Below, piece after piece: positions 1 to 5,852 of a stretch of DNA of 14,133 bases. Numbering within the stretch: position 1 is the first letter of the stretch; every line of letters starts with the position of its first letter. The translations under genes and the position numbers were made by a program. The notes under the pieces are model-generated. The model ran no database searches. It worked only from the letters and a program-made list of their open reading frames with translations, and was not told the origin of the DNA. Where the stretch lies: contig JAGZDD010000097.1 in assembly GCA_018369015.1 (NCBI GenBank), positions 1 to 14,133 on the forward strand, in the 5' to 3' direction. Source of the stretch: Clostridiales bacterium. GTDB lineage: Bacteria > Bacillota > Clostridia > Lachnospirales > Lachnospiraceae.

Positions 1-174
1 CGGGCAGCCTATTTAAAACAGCCTTATTATAAAACAGTGGATTATATGATTGCCGGCGTGGCTTTGGAAAAATCCGGTGCTATTGAATTGTTCCGTAAGA
101 TGGCACAGGACGCTTATCAGGTAACCGGCGGTATAAATATCCGCAAATTTTTGGAAAAACAGCGGCAAAGATAG
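1..174 (+). CDS. C-terminal 57 residues of an unrecognised protein (partial, 5' end outside window)
   Basis: Frame 1 is open from the first base to a TAG at 172-174, giving the last 57 residues of a longer protein. The tail is soluble and mixed in charge, rich in Lys, Gln and aromatic residues, with a predicted helical stretch (MIAGVALEKSGAIELFRKMA) and a basic end (FLEKQRQR). No membrane segment or known motif is visible. It stops 80 bases before the DUF2953 gene on the same strand, so it could be the preceding operon member. In related Firmicutes, scpA/scpB or dacF often precede DUF2953, but this tail does not resemble the ends of those proteins. I do not recognise the family. That it is coding is likely, from the open frame, the stop and the ordinary codon use. 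Confidence 0.6.
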   Translation, partial: RAAYLKQPYYKTVDYMIAGVALEKSGAIELFRKMAQDAYQVTGGINIRKFLEKQRQR

Positions 175-179
175 CAGAT

Positions 180-234
180 GCGACGGTTAGCAGCGTTGGC
201 TGCGCGAATCCGTGGGGCATGGCTGAATCGCTAC
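180..234. repeat. Degenerate short copy of the GTAACAGTTCAGCC palindromic element
   Basis: The left arm GCGACGGTTAGC (180-191) and right arm GGCTGAATCGCTAC (221-234) resemble the terminal arms of the full elements at 4956-5052 and 9681-9844. The right arm matches 11 of 14 positions; the left arm aligns with a few substitutions and one gap. The element fills the gap between the first stop codon and the ribosome binding site of the next gene. No matching 8-bp flanking repeat is present. This is a decayed copy at best. Confidence 0.4.
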
Positions 235-254
235 AATTTGGAAGGAGCAGGAAC

Positions 255-1289
255 ATGGTACATATTATTTTATTGATTTTAAAAATCATAGGGATTGCTA
301 TTGCCGTGATTTTGGGCCTGCTGCTTCTTTGCGTCTGCGCTGTCTTATTTGTTCCGGTAAGATACCGGGGAAATTTAAAATATTATGGACAGTTTGAGGG
401 GGAGGGAGGTATATTCTGGCTTCTCCACCTGGTAAGCATTCGGGCAGTGTATAATAGCCAAACGTCGGATGGCCCTCGTATTGTTGTAAAAATATTGGGC
501 CGGCGTCTATTTGACAGCGGAAAGAATGAAAAAAAATCTTTTGACAATACTAAAAATAGAAAACTAAAAGAAATACCAAAAGAAAAACCAAAGCAGCAGG
601 AGAGCGGCGCGCGCTTCCAGGAGGACGCCAGGGAAAAGCCCCCGGCTGGGAGCGGTACCCCCCGGCCAGGGAAGGAAATGCCGCCGGTACAAGAAAGAAC
701 TGCTTTGCCGCCGGTATCTGAGGGCAATACACTGCCGCCGCCGGTACCCGAAGAAAATACACTGCCGCCGCCAAAAGAAAGCAGCCGTGGTTCATTTCTT
801 AGCCGGTTATATGAAAAGCTTCGCCGCAGTATTGCCGGGTTAGTTACCAAGGTCCGGGATTTTGTAAAGGGGCTTTTACAAAAGCTTAAAGGTCTGTTAG
901 AAAAGCTGCGTTTTGTCAGAGACAAAAAGGACGCCATCCTTGCCATTTTGTTTGACGAAAAGAACCGGCCGGCATTTTTAAAAATAAAATATGTGGTATT
1001 TCGGGTGCTCAGACATTTAAAGCCGACGCACCTTGCAGGGAAAGCCTATTTTGGTTTTGACGATCCTGCGTCAACGGGCTACATGCTTGGGCTTTTAAGC
1101 CTGCTTTATCCTGTGTGTGAAGATCGTTTAATGCTTTATCCTGATTTTGAAAAGAAAATATTTGAAGGGGAAGCAAGCTTTGCAGGGAGACTTCGGGCCA
1201 GTGTATTCCTGTTTGCCGCCTGTCAGCTCATATTTGACAAAGAAATACGCAGGATGATAAGATCCTTTAAAATTTGCTTTCATGCGTGA
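255..1289 (+). CDS. DUF2953 family membrane-anchored protein (YtfI-like)
   Basis: The start chosen is ATG 255, with GGAAGGAG at 240-247 seven bases upstream. An in-frame ATG at 219 has no such site and lies inside a repeat. The 344-residue product begins with a long hydrophobic helix (about residues 4-30), followed by the VPVRYRGNLKYYG-type strand typical of DUF2953. A variable Lys-, Glu- and Pro-rich linker (about residues 88-178) comes next, then a conserved C-terminal part with LKPTHLAGKAYFGFDDPAS and GLLSLLYPV. The family commonly sits directly upstream of gerW/ytfJ in spore formers, as it does here, which suggests a role linked to sporulation or the envelope. The biochemical function is unknown. 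The linker contains period-9/10 repeats of PP-x-(E/Q)-x-x-T-x-L type. The gene ends 68 bases before gerW. The family call is fairly sure from membrane topology, motif and neighbour. Confidence 0.82.
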   Translation: MVHIILLILKIIGIAIAVILGLLLLCVCAVLFVPVRYRGNLKYYGQFEGEGGIFWLLHLVSIRAVYNSQTSDGPRIVVKILGRRLFDSGKNEKKSFDNTKNRKLKEIPKEKPKQQESGARFQEDAREKPPAGSGTPRPGKEMPPVQERTALPPVSEGNTLPPPVPEENTLPPPKESSRGSFLSRLYEKLRRSIAGLVTKVRDFVKGLLQKLKGLLEKLRFVRDKKDAILAILFDEKNRPAFLKIKYVVFRVLRHLKPTHLAGKAYFGFDDPASTGYMLGLLSLLYPVCEDRLMLYPDFEKKIFEGEASFAGRLRASVFLFAACQLIFDKEIRRMIRSFKICFHA

Positions 1290-1318
1290 TGGAGCCGCGC
1301 GCAGCGCGGTATGAAAGC
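1276..1318 (+). other. Two-tier hairpin spanning the DUF2953 stop codon
   Basis: The outer arms GCTTTCAT (1276-1283) and ATGAAAGC (1311-1318) are perfect complements. The inner arms CCGCGC (1295-1300) and GCGCGG (1304-1309) close a GCA loop. The stop codon of the DUF2953 gene lies inside the structure. No T-run follows, so it is not a standard terminator. It could stabilise or process the transcript between the DUF2953 gene and gerW. Confidence 0.5.
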
Positions 1319-1357
1319 TTATCCGGGTAGTTTCCCGTTATATATGGAGGTAGAAAA

Positions 1358-1777
1358 ATGGCAGAAAAAGAAAGTAAATTTCAGACGACCGTAGAATCTC
1401 TCTTTAAAGGGATGGACAGCTTTATTTCCGCTAAGACGGTCGTAGGAGATGTTGTGACTGTTAATGATACAATTATCGTTCCGCTTGTGGATGTTTCTTT
1501 TGGTGTAGCTGCTGGTGCCTGGGAGAAAACCGATAAAAACAGCGCCGGCGGCGGTATGGGAGGGAAGGTTAAACCTTCGGCGGTTCTTGTGATTTCCAAT
1601 GGCGTGACTAAAATGATTCCTGTAAACCAGCCCCAGGATGCGGTTTCAAAGATTATTGACCTCGTTCCAGAGGTGGTTAATAAATTTATGCCGGGCAAGG
1701 ATAAACAAAATATCGACCCGGAAGTTAAAAAAGCTGTTGATGATGCGATTGGCAAGGATAGCAGCGAAGCAAAATAG
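1358..1777 (+). CDS. gerW: GerW/YtfJ family sporulation protein
   Basis: ATG 1358 is preceded by TGGAGG at 1345-1350. The 139-residue product has the usual family layout: an N-terminal segment with VESLFKGMDSFISAKTVVGD, the strand TIIVPLVDVSFGVAAGA, a Gly-rich patch (GGGMGGKVKPSAVLVI) and a charged, variable C-terminal tail. No signal peptide or membrane segment is seen, so it is cytosolic. YtfJ/GerW family members are made in the forespore and in B. subtilis are needed for normal germination. Its place directly after a DUF2953 gene repeats the ytfI-ytfJ pairing of Bacillus and supports the call. It is followed by a short membrane-protein gene at 1898. Nothing looks broken. Confidence 0.93.
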   Translation: MAEKESKFQTTVESLFKGMDSFISAKTVVGDVVTVNDTIIVPLVDVSFGVAAGAWEKTDKNSAGGGMGGKVKPSAVLVISNGVTKMIPVNQPQDAVSKIIDLVPEVVNKFMPGKDKQNIDPEVKKAVDDAIGKDSSEAK

Positions 1778-1806
1778 CCTGTTGCCTGGCCTGAAAAAAT
1801 AAACAT

Positions 1807-1832
1807 GCAACAGTTTATGCCACAGCTGTTAC
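1807..1832. repeat. Possible minimal relic of the palindromic element
   Basis: GCAACAGTTTATGCC (1807-1821) resembles the left terminal arm with one inserted base, and CTGTTAC (1826-1832) equals the end of the right arm. Together they form a near-palindrome of 26 bp. It lies in the 120-base gap after gerW. The match is short enough to be chance, so confidence is low. Confidence 0.25.
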
Positions 1833-1897
1833 GGACATGCACATTTGGACAAAAGCACGCATAGTCTGTGGTAAGATCGCTCCTTTTGGGGGATGGC

Positions 1898-2035
1898 ATG
1901 AAAAGACTGATCGGCTTATGTTTATTTTGGACCGCGATTGGGATGACAATAATGCTGCTGATGAAATTCAGCCTTCTGAGCTTATGTGTGCTTATATTTT
2001 TTCTTGTGCTTGGATATAACATGTTTAATTGCTGA
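1898..2035 (+). CDS. Small membrane protein of 45 residues
   Basis: An ATG at 1898 opens a 46-codon frame ending in TGA 2033-2035, too short for usual ORF cut-offs. A G-rich stretch (TGGGGGAT, about 1887-1893) sits a few bases upstream and can act as a ribosome binding site. The product starts MKRLIGLCLFW, continues as an almost unbroken hydrophobic stretch to about residue 42 with one central Lys-Phe (residues 23-24), and ends NMFNC. This would give two short membrane helices in a hairpin or one long one. It lies between gerW and the DUF6382-FHA gene on the same strand. An overlapping 60-residue frame (1837-2019) is less protein-like and has no good ribosome site. No named family is recognised. 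Function is unknown; placement suggests the envelope or sporulation membranes. Confidence 0.65.
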   Translation: MKRLIGLCLFWTAIGMTIMLLMKFSLLSLCVLIFFLVLGYNMFNC

Positions 2036-2041
2036 TATTAA

Positions 2042-2068
2042 GTGACAGTTTAGAGGCTTAACTGTTGC
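2042..2068. repeat. Minimal (27-bp) copy of the palindromic element with imperfect 8-bp flanking repeat
   Basis: GTGACAGTTTAG (2042-2053) matches the left arm GTAACAGTTCAG at 10 of 12 positions, and GGCTTAACTGTTGC (2055-2068) matches the right arm at 12 of 14. Almost no internal sequence remains. The flanks are GATATTAA (2034-2041) and GATACTAG (2069-2076), agreeing at 6 of 8 positions, as an old target duplication would. The element ends just before the AGGAGG site of the FHA gene. Confidence 0.5.
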
Positions 2069-2088
2069 GATACTAGGAGGATAAAATA

Positions 2089-3195
2089 ATGAATATTGAT
2101 AAGTTTGAAATGGACACAGCGCCCTTTGAGAAAACGCTGACCCTAAGACTGCCTTCCACGGCAATGATGGATGATGAAGCTGCTGCTGCTCTTGGCGAGT
2201 GGAATAGTCCTTTAATTTATGCAGAGCATGATAAACACCATTTTTATTATGATATTACAGGGCGGGTTCCCCTGCGCAGCCAGTTAAACAAGGTTATGAC
2301 AAAGAGAGATGCGGTTGCCCTTTTTGCGTCTGTTGCTGACGCGCTCTTATATGGAATGGAGAAAAATATTAATCCGAAATTTATTTTGCTGGATTCGGAT
2401 CTTGTATTTGTTTCCGAGGAAACCGGAAGCCTTAGATTTATATGCGTTCCTGCGGTAAATCACGGCCTTCAGATTAAGCCATTGCGCAGCTATATCCGGG
2501 AGCTGCTTGTAAATATGCAGTATGACGGCAATGAAAACCTGGAATATATCGGAAGAATTATCAATTATCTGAACCAGAATAAAAAATTGAATCCGGCTGA
2601 TTTTATTGATTTTCTGGACAGCCTGGAGCAGGAGGATGGGGTTGGACAAAAATCTGACGCCGGGTTTGATAGTGCGGGGGATATGGGCTTTGCTTCTAAA
2701 AAACCGGAACCGGATATGATTCCTTTAGAATCACTGGCCGCTGATAAGGACGGGGCCGGCTTTAAAGCTTCCGGAACGCCGGAGCTTTCTTTTGAGCAGG
2801 ATGTGAAGTCTTCAAAGGAAAATGATTTGAATATTCCTGAAATCCGATTTGACGATGCTCCTGTTTCCGGGAAAACACCTGAATTTGGAGCTCCTGAGGA
2901 ATATCCTTATATGATCCGTAAGAAAAACGGTGAAAAAGTGGTCATTAATAAGGATGAGTTTAAAATCGGAAAAATTCCGGGAATGGCCGATTATCTTTTG
3001 ACCGATAATCCGGCGGTCAGCCGTATGCATGCAATTATACATAAAATTGACGGCGCTTATTATATTTGTGATAATTATTCCACCAATGCGACCTTCTTAA
3101 ATGGCGAACAGCTAGAAGCCAGAAAAAATTATATCCTGCTTAACGGTGTGCGTATCAGCTTTGCCAATGATGAATTTACCTATTATATAGATTAA
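2089..3195 (+). CDS. DUF6382 and FHA domain protein
   Basis: ATG 2089 follows AGGAGG (about 2075-2080). The 368-residue product has no signal peptide. Residues 1 to about 180 resemble the DUF6382 domain found in clostridial FHA proteins (motifs such as HHFYYDITGRVPL and FILLDSDLVFV). Residues about 181-270 form a variable acidic/Pro linker. Residues about 275-368 form a forkhead-associated domain with the phosphothreonine-binding marks SRMHA (311-315) and NATFLNG (333-339). The usual R-x-G-R start is KIGK here. FHA domains bind phosphothreonine peptides, so the protein may be a reader for a Ser/Thr kinase acting on envelope or secretion systems; no kinase is in the window. The same-strand spacing to the deacetylase gene (38 bases) points to one operon. 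The FHA call is firm; the DUF6382 name is from memory of family features. Confidence 0.85.
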   Translation: MNIDKFEMDTAPFEKTLTLRLPSTAMMDDEAAAALGEWNSPLIYAEHDKHHFYYDITGRVPLRSQLNKVMTKRDAVALFASVADALLYGMEKNINPKFILLDSDLVFVSEETGSLRFICVPAVNHGLQIKPLRSYIRELLVNMQYDGNENLEYIGRIINYLNQNKKLNPADFIDFLDSLEQEDGVGQKSDAGFDSAGDMGFASKKPEPDMIPLESLAADKDGAGFKASGTPELSFEQDVKSSKENDLNIPEIRFDDAPVSGKTPEFGAPEEYPYMIRKKNGEKVVINKDEFKIGKIPGMADYLLTDNPAVSRMHAIIHKIDGAYYICDNYSTNATFLNGEQLEARKNYILLNGVRISFANDEFTYYID

Positions 3196-3233
3196 CTACT
3201 GACGGATGTTTACAAAAGATAAGGGGTTATCGG

Positions 3234-4826
3234 ATGAATGAACATGAAAGAATGGAAATGTCGCGCAGGCGCAGCCTTCACAGGCAAAGACGCAAAAAAG
3301 TATGGATTGCTATTGTTTCTGCCGCTGTGATTATCGGGGGCGCTGCGGCATTTGTTATAGCTATGACCTGCAATAAAAGAGCGTCGGCAGATGGCCGGAC
3401 GCCGGGAACTATAACGATTGCCGGGAAGGAATCCTCGGGCGGCAATGTGTCGGCTTCCTTAGATACGGGGGAGACTGCCGGCCCTGGGGAAACGAATGTA
3501 CAAGGGGAGTCTAACGCTCAAAAGGATACGAATGTGCCAAGGGAAACCAGCACGCAGGGAGAAACAAATGTTCCGGGGGAAGACGGCGCCCAAATTGAGG
3601 CTGTTTTAGCCAGGGCAAAGCATCTGGCGGCCATGTATGATTATGATAAGGCAATGGAGCTTGTGAAAGCCGTCGAAGGCTATGACAGTAATGAGATACT
3701 TTTAGCGGCAGTGTCAGAATTTGAAGCTGAAAAAGAAAAGCTTGTTCCCTGGACGGATATGTCCAGCGTGACACACATTTTTTTCCATTCCCGGATCTGG
3801 GGTTGCAAGACAGCTTGTGTGGCTTTGCAGTCGGACATTGACGGCTACAATATGTATATGACAACCGCAGAGGAATTTAAGAAGATTATTCAGTCTATGT
3901 ATGACAAAGGCTACGTTATGGTCAGTCTTCACGACCTTGTCAAGGAAACAAAGGATGAGAATGGGAACGTCGCTTTTGTTCCTAATGATGAACTGCTTTT
4001 GCCGCCGGGGAAAATACCATTCGTTATGTCTCAGGATGATGTGTGCTTTTACCACTACATGGACGGCGACGGTTTCGCAACGAAAATTGTCATTGGGGAG
4101 GATGGAAAACCGACCTGCGAATATGTCCAGGAGGATGGAACTACGGTTACTGGAGATTATGAGCTTGTACCGATTTTGGACAGGTTTGTTGAGGAACACC
4201 CGGATTTTTCCTACCGAGGGCGCAAAGCGATTCTTGCCCTGACCGGTTATGACGGAGTGCTTGGCTATCGCACAGATCCGGAATATAAAGATATTCATTC
4301 TAAACATCTTGTGGCGGATCAGGTACAGTTTCTAAAAGAACACCCAGATTTTAACTGGGAGCAGGAGGTTTGGGAGGCTAAGAGGGTAGCTCAGTGTCTT
4401 AAAGAAAACGGCTATGAATTTGCCAGCCACACATGGGGGCATATTTATTGTGATTCCTCGTCCATGGACAGCCTGGCCGCAGATACAAAGAAATGGGAGG
4501 AGCGGGTCGTTCCGATTGTTGGTGAAACAGATATACTCATTTTTCCTCATGGCGCGGATTTTGGCGACTGGCATGAGTATTCTGCCTCCAATGAACGTTA
4601 CCGCTTTTTTAAGGATCACGGTTTTAATTATTTTTGCAATGTGGATGGCAACCGCTATTTTGTCCAGATAACTAAGGATTATGTGCGCACAGGACGCCGG
4701 AATGTGGATGGCTACCGCATGTATGACGCTATTGTCCATCCAGAGCGGGAGTGGTTTGGCGACCTGTTTGATGTCAACGCTGTCTTTGACAAGCAGCGCC
4801 CTGTTCCTGTGCCGGGAGTGGAGTAG
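3234..4826 (+). CDS. Membrane-anchored polysaccharide deacetylase (NodB-like)
   Basis: ATG 3234 follows AAGGGG (about 3220-3225). The 530-residue protein has a strongly basic N-terminus (RRRSLHRQRRKK), one membrane helix (about 23-46), a Gly/Glu/Thr/Asn-rich extracellular linker (about 50-118) with imperfect repeats around GETNVxGE, a short helical segment (about 119-170), and a C-terminal catalytic-type domain. Metal-site candidates are S-Q-D-D (266-269) in the place of the NodB TFDD motif and the H-x3-H motif HTWGH (399-403). Family members remove acetyl groups from peptidoglycan or other N-acetylated glycans outside the cell. The topology is type II, with the catalytic part outside. The third NodB motif is not canonical (IFPHGADFGDW near 440-455), and a long acidic insertion follows motif 1, so substrate specificity is unclear. 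It is the last gene of the first operon. Confidence 0.82.
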   Translation: MNEHERMEMSRRRSLHRQRRKKVWIAIVSAAVIIGGAAAFVIAMTCNKRASADGRTPGTITIAGKESSGGNVSASLDTGETAGPGETNVQGESNAQKDTNVPRETSTQGETNVPGEDGAQIEAVLARAKHLAAMYDYDKAMELVKAVEGYDSNEILLAAVSEFEAEKEKLVPWTDMSSVTHIFFHSRIWGCKTACVALQSDIDGYNMYMTTAEEFKKIIQSMYDKGYVMVSLHDLVKETKDENGNVAFVPNDELLLPPGKIPFVMSQDDVCFYHYMDGDGFATKIVIGEDGKPTCEYVQEDGTTVTGDYELVPILDRFVEEHPDFSYRGRKAILALTGYDGVLGYRTDPEYKDIHSKHLVADQVQFLKEHPDFNWEQEVWEAKRVAQCLKENGYEFASHTWGHIYCDSSSMDSLAADTKKWEERVVPIVGETDILIFPHGADFGDWHEYSASNERYRFFKDHGFNYFCNVDGNRYFVQITKDYVRTGRRNVDGYRMYDAIVHPEREWFGDLFDVNAVFDKQRPVPVPGVE

Positions 4827-4836
4827 TGCCGTAAAT

Positions 4837-4895
4837 ATCATTATTCAGCCATGCGCCGAGTTTTGCCCTCCCCAGCCCCATGGCTGAATAGTTAC
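4837..4895. repeat. Short (59-bp) copy of the palindromic element
   Basis: TATTCAGCCATG (4842-4853) and CATGGCTGAATA (4879-4890) are a perfect 12-bp inverted repeat. The right end GGCTGAATAGTTAC (4882-4895) matches 11 of 14 positions of the full-length right arm; the left end is less well kept. The 25-base loop is C-rich and unlike the interior of the full copies. No flanking direct repeat is seen. It begins 10 bases after the deacetylase stop codon. Confidence 0.5.
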
Positions 4896-4935
4896 AAAAA
4901 AACAGGACACTGTGAAATGAATTTCACAGTGTCCT
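4896..4935 (-). terminator. Intrinsic terminator, best suited to rpmB (minus strand)
   Basis: AGGACACTGTGAAAT (4904-4918) and ATTTCACAGTGTCCT (4921-4935) are perfect complements separated by GA. Read on the minus strand, the stem is followed by G and seven T (4902-4896), the classic layout. On the plus strand only TTAAATG follows, so stopping the deacetylase transcript there would be weaker. Confidence 0.85.
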
Positions 4936-4955
4936 TAAATGTTCATAAAAAAATT

Positions 4956-5052
4956 GTAACAGTTCAGCCCGCGCCGTTCGCAAAGCCGCGCTCACGCGCT
5001 TTCCGCTGCTTCGCAGCCTCCTTTGCTCATTATCGGCTGGCTGAACTGTTAC
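4956..5052. mobile_element. Palindromic MITE-like element, 97 bp, with perfect 8-bp target duplication
   Basis: The element starts GTAACAGTTCAGCC (4956-4969) and ends with the exact reverse complement GGCTGAACTGTTAC (5039-5052). It is flanked on both sides by AAAAAATT (4948-4955 and 5053-5060) as a direct repeat. The inside folds further: GCAAAG pairs with CTTTGC, and two GC-rich sub-hairpins lie between. There is no open frame for a transposase. GTAA termini with an 8-bp duplication are the pattern known for IS66-type elements, so an IS66-mobilised MITE is the best guess. The right flank of the element reaches the rpmB stop codon, so the copy lies in the rpmB 3' untranslated region. Confidence 0.72.
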
Positions 5053-5058
5053 AAAAAA

Positions 5059-5244
5059 TTAAGCTCTTTCAACTAAACCGGACTTTAAGCAGGAAGTACA
5101 AACATACATCTTCTTTGCAGCGCCGTTTACGTTTACTTTTACTTTTTTGATGTTGGATTTCCACATTTTGTTGTTTCTTCTATGTGAGTGAGACACCTGG
5201 ATACCAAAGTGAGCTCCTTTATCACAAATCGCACATTTAGCCAT
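5059..5244 (-). CDS. rpmB: 50S ribosomal protein L28
   Basis: The 61-residue minus-strand product starts MAKCAICDKGAHFGIQVSHS and carries the conserved SHRRN segment. It is of the usual length for short Firmicute L28. It contains two Cys pairs, CAIC near the N-terminus and CTSC near the C-terminus, so this is a zinc-binding (C+) form of L28. The ATG at 5244-5242 is preceded by AAGGAGG (minus strand, 5260-5254). It is transcribed alone, divergently from yloU-fakA-recG, as in many Firmicutes. A terminator follows at 4896-4935, beyond an inserted palindromic element. Identification is secure. Confidence 0.97.
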   Translation of the reverse strand: MAKCAICDKGAHFGIQVSHSHRRNNKMWKSNIKKVKVNVNGAAKKMYVCTSCLKSGLVERA

Positions 5245-5296
5245 TTAAAAGCACCTCCTTGAGTGATATTAACCTTTGCAGGCTTACAACGATACC

Positions 5297-5325
5297 ATTT
5301 TAACAGAAAGGATTTATAAATGCAA
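5297..5325 (-). promoter_or_regulatory. SigA-type promoter of rpmB
   Basis: On the minus strand TTGCAT (5325-5320) and TAAAAT (5302-5297) are separated by 17 bases, a good vegetative promoter. It lies about 50 bases upstream of the rpmB start codon and faces away from the yloU promoter. Confidence 0.65.
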
Positions 5326-5367
5326 GCAAAAAACAGGAGAAAATTTGAAAATTATTGCAAAATATCA

Positions 5368-5396
5368 TTTTCTTTTTTGGGAAAAGCGGTTATAAT
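5368..5396 (+). promoter_or_regulatory. SigA-type promoter of yloU-fakA-recG
   Basis: A perfect TATAAT (5391-5396) lies 17 bases after a weak -35 candidate TTTTCT (5368-5373). The region is A/T-rich. It is about 80 bases upstream of the ATG at 5480; the leader includes a tiny CGCC-TTCA-GGCG hairpin (near 5436-5447). The -10 is convincing, the -35 is not. Confidence 0.5.
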
Positions 5397-5479
5397 ACAT
5401 TATATATGTCAAAATACTATGTTCAACTGATATGTCGCCTTCAGGCGTCATCACTATAAATGAAATTGGAGGTATATCT

Positions 5480-5836
5480 ATGAAGGGTCGAGTAATTACT
5501 GATTTGGGTCAGATTAACGTAGATCTGGACGTTATTGCAAAATATGCCGGCCTTGCGGCCATTGAATGTTTTGGTATTGTCGGTATGGCTATGGTCAGCA
5601 TGAAAGACGGCCTTACAAAGCTGTTAAAGCGCGAGAGCCTTGCGAAGGGTGTCGACGTTGCAATTGAAGACAATGTTCTTCATATAAATTTCCATATTAT
5701 TGTCGCATACGGTGTCAGCATTGCCACTGTGGCAGATAATCTGATGAGCAATGTCCGCTATAAAGTGGAGGAGTTCACCGGGATTAAAGTAGGTACAGTC
5801 AACGTATTTGTTGAGGGTGTACGGGTAATCGATTAA
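5480..5836 (+). CDS. Asp23/Gls24 family protein (YloU-like)
   Basis: ATG 5480 was chosen because TTGGAGG (about 5466-5472) sits eight bases upstream; an in-frame ATG at 5432 has no ribosome site and would add residues encoded by a small leader hairpin. The 118-residue product has the Asp23 fold signature: G-x-V-x-x-x-x-x-V-x-x-x-I-A-x-x-A at the start, GIVGMAM, then a strand HINFHIIVAYGVSI and a C-terminal GTVNVFVEGVRV strand. It is cytosolic with no signal. YloU-type proteins are envelope-stress-related or of unknown biochemical role, and the gene precedes fakA (yloV) across Firmicutes. It is 16 bases from fakA, so the two are co-transcribed. Confidence 0.92.
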   Translation: MKGRVITDLGQINVDLDVIAKYAGLAAIECFGIVGMAMVSMKDGLTKLLKRESLAKGVDVAIEDNVLHINFHIIVAYGVSIATVADNLMSNVRYKVEEFTGIKVGTVNVFVEGVRVID

Positions 5837-5852
5837 AAGGAGGAATTTTACA

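Noticed and set aside
219..254. Earlier start of the DUF2953 protein at 219
   Set aside because: The added residues are coded by a repeat, and a clear GGAAGGAG serves the ATG at 255.
383..946. 187-residue minus-strand frame opposite the DUF2953 gene
   Set aside because: It is Ser/Phe/Pro-rich and mirrors the Lys/Glu/Pro-rich linker on the other strand; no ribosome site is seen.
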